From positions 1-5,347 of the forward strand of contig JBBIQZ010000049.1 of the NCBI GenBank assembly GCA_037442065.1: a stretch of DNA of 5,347 nucleotides. Direction: 5' to 3'. Shown in pieces: positions 3,696-5,347 of the stretch. Position numbers and translations under genes: made by a program. Under the pieces are notes generated by a model. The model searched no databases. It had not been told where the DNA came from and saw only the letters and a list, made by a program, of their open reading frames with translations. Within the stretch, counting starts at the first letter, position 1; every line of letters begins with the position of its first letter. The DNA comes from JBBIQZ01 sp037442065. GTDB lineage: Bacteria > Patescibacteriota > CPR2_A > CG2-30-33-46.

Positions 3696-5347
3696 ATGAA
3701 AAAAATAAAAAAAATTATCGTTCTTGGTCTTTTGGGCATAATTTTTGGTACTCTTTTTGCCAACATTCCTCAAGCAAAAGCATATAAAGACTATACTGTA
3801 AAAGTTACTGGTTGCGAAGTTGAGTTTACTGGAAAATATAGGCCGAATTTTGATCCTTTAATTGGTGATCCTTACGTTAAGACAACTTCAAGTTATAGTA
3901 TTAAATATTCGGGTTTGGGAAGCGGTAAAACAACAGGCACATTAGATTGTTATCCGTATAAAAAAAATAAGGACTATTATAAATCAAGGCAAGGAGCCTC
4001 TTATAGCTGGACTGAGCCGAATATAACAAAAAATCAAGAAGCTAGCCTAAATAGTTTTTTTTATCTTGACAAAGACGGCTATCAATATTGGAAAAAGCAA
4101 GATATTCCAGACAATAAAGAATTTGAAACCTATGAAATAGACAGAAAAACTTTAAGCGGTGATGAAGATGGCGTTTATAATTTTGGAAACTTAAAGTTCG
4201 CTTTAAAAACAAATAAAATAGATAAGAAACAAACTACTACTATTAAAGGCAAAATAAAATTAATCCCGCAAAATAGTGAGTTTTATAAAAAATTTAAAGA
4301 GACTTATAAAGGACAAACTTTACCTCAGGGTATTTATCTTCGTATTTATGAAAAAGAAAGCGGCGAAAAAGCAAAATATACTAACATTGAAGATTATGCG
4401 GCTTTAAATGTTAATACCAATGAAGCAACTTATGAGTTTGCTAGCTTTCCTGCATCTGAAAATGCTTCGTATAAAATAAAAGCAACTTTTATTATTGATC
4501 AAGATGGGGGCTACAGCTATACGCCAGATCATTTTCCAGCTGTCTGGAGCGGCGGCTGGTGGAGCTTGTATAACCAGCTAAGCGGGTTTCAAAATGATGT
4601 TTATGTTGGTGAAAGCGAAGAGTTCCAAGTTTCCGGCTCTGTAACAACAGTTGAGGAGTTTAAGGTCACTTTCGATGAAACAAATACTGTTGGCAGTAAT
4701 CTGATGATGGCTTTAGACTGGATTCTAAAAACCTTAAATGATGCTCTTTCTAAAATATTAAATGCTTTTACTAGTTTTATAAGCGATAAACTTCTTCTTA
4801 TTGGAAGCTTAAAAGATTCAAAAGGAGTTCTGGAAGGTTGGGCGGCTGTTAGAGACGCTTCTAATATCCTCCTTGTCTTAGGTTTATTGCTTATTGCCGG
4901 CTTTAACGCTATAAGATTTCAGATTGATTATTATACCGCAAAACTATTACTACCTCGTTTAATAATTGCGGCAATTTTTATAAACTTTAGTTTTCTTCTT
5001 ACCCAAATTATTATTGATTTAGCCAATGTTCTAACTGCGTTTTTCACGTCAAAAACTAACTTTACAACTATCATATCTATAAATACGGGGGCGGCAGAAC
5101 AGGCTGTCGCGGTTACAGGGATCGCCGCAGGTAGTATAATTGCTTTTATCTTCTGGCAAATTGTTTTAGTTGTAGCGTTAGTGGCCGTGATAACAACCTT
5201 GGCAATACTTGTTTTAAGAGTTGTTGTTTTATGGCTTTGCGTTATTTTTTCGCCTCTAGTATTTTTATTTTCAGTCCTACCTTTTACAAGAGGGTTAACT
5301 TCAACTTGGTGGAATTATTTAGCAAGGTATGCTTTTATGGGGCCAGT
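3696..5347 (+). CDS. VirB6/TrbL-like polytopic membrane protein with exported N-terminal domain (3' end missing)
   Basis: An open frame of 550 codons that continues past the window. A signal peptide (MKKIKKIIVLGLLGIIFGTL, cleavage after PQAKA, about residue 29) precedes a Lys/Tyr-rich extracytoplasmic domain of roughly 300 residues with only two cysteines (C40, C85), a likely disulphide. An amphipathic stretch (about 336-370, LDWILKTLNDALSKILNAF) leads into WAAVRDASNILLVLGLLLIAGF (about 382-403) and further helices at about 417-450 and 473-530, including a long hydrophobic block ending VIFSPLVFLFSVLPF. The arrangement of helices after a WxxxRDxxN motif is typical of the VirB6/TrbL-like channel proteins next to pilin genes in Patescibacteria type IV secretion-like loci. 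This fits the pilin array upstream. The N-terminal domain is far larger than in classical VirB6. The start is set by the signal peptide. Family placement is by topology and context, not a catalytic motif. Confidence 0.82.
   Translation, partial: MKKIKKIIVLGLLGIIFGTLFANIPQAKAYKDYTVKVTGCEVEFTGKYRPNFDPLIGDPYVKTTSSYSIKYSGLGSGKTTGTLDCYPYKKNKDYYKSRQGASYSWTEPNITKNQEASLNSFFYLDKDGYQYWKKQDIPDNKEFETYEIDRKTLSGDEDGVYNFGNLKFALKTNKIDKKQTTTIKGKIKLIPQNSEFYKKFKETYKGQTLPQGIYLRIYEKESGEKAKYTNIEDYAALNVNTNEATYEFASFPASENASYKIKATFIIDQDGGYSYTPDHFPAVWSGGWWSLYNQLSGFQNDVYVGESEEFQVSGSVTTVEEFKVTFDETNTVGSNLMMALDWILKTLNDALSKILNAFTSFISDKLLLIGSLKDSKGVLEGWAAVRDASNILLVLGLLLIAGFNAIRFQIDYYTAKLLLPRLIIAAIFINFSFLLTQIIIDLANVLTAFFTSKTNFTTIISINTGAAEQAVAVTGIAAGSIIAFIFWQIVLVVALVAVITTLAILVLRVVVLWLCVIFSPLVFLFSVLPFTRGLTSTWWNYLARYAFMGP

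Overview
The window looks like a piece of a Candidatus Patescibacteria (CPR) genome. The evidence is an AT-rich sequence, the standard code with TGG for Trp and no in-frame TGA, and tandem short genes for the two-helix 'T4SS pilin' type (VirB2/TrbC-like) that is very common in that group, next to a long VirB6/TrbL-like membrane protein. I cannot resolve the lineage further from this sequence.

Layout. Positions 1-1668 hold at least five tandem pilin-like genes on the + strand: the 3' end of one, then four complete copies. Copies 1-3 (128-1219) are closely spaced and end at a strong hairpin terminator (1238-1271). Copy 4 (1333-1668) lies beyond that terminator and needs its own promoter. Positions 1682-2443 hold a REP-associated tyrosine transposase (RAYT, Y1/HUH type) bounded by inverted copies of a related palindrome, with a third copy inside its own coding sequence. 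Positions 2466-2567 hold a near-consensus sigma70 promoter followed by a near-perfect 45-base palindrome and no + strand gene. Positions 2577-2958 form a compact cassette bounded by 26-base inverted repeats. It contains one minus-strand gene for a 95-residue coiled-coil protein with its own promoter, ribosome binding site and a stop codon inside the repeat. Positions 3008-3586 encode a single-pass membrane protein of unknown function followed by an intrinsic terminator. A promoter then precedes a large signal-peptide and polytopic membrane gene (3696 to beyond the window end).

Interpretation. The backbone appears to be a cell-envelope type IV secretion/pilus-like locus: several small pilins, a single-pass membrane protein and a VirB6/TrbL-like channel component with a large exported N-terminal domain. 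Two small accessory elements, the RAYT module and the inverted-repeat cassette, sit between the pilin cluster and the channel gene. The most notable signals are the RAYT palindrome family with compensatory base changes and an in-frame copy just after the catalytic helix, and the self-contained inverted-repeat coiled-coil cassette lying downstream of a strong opposing promoter.
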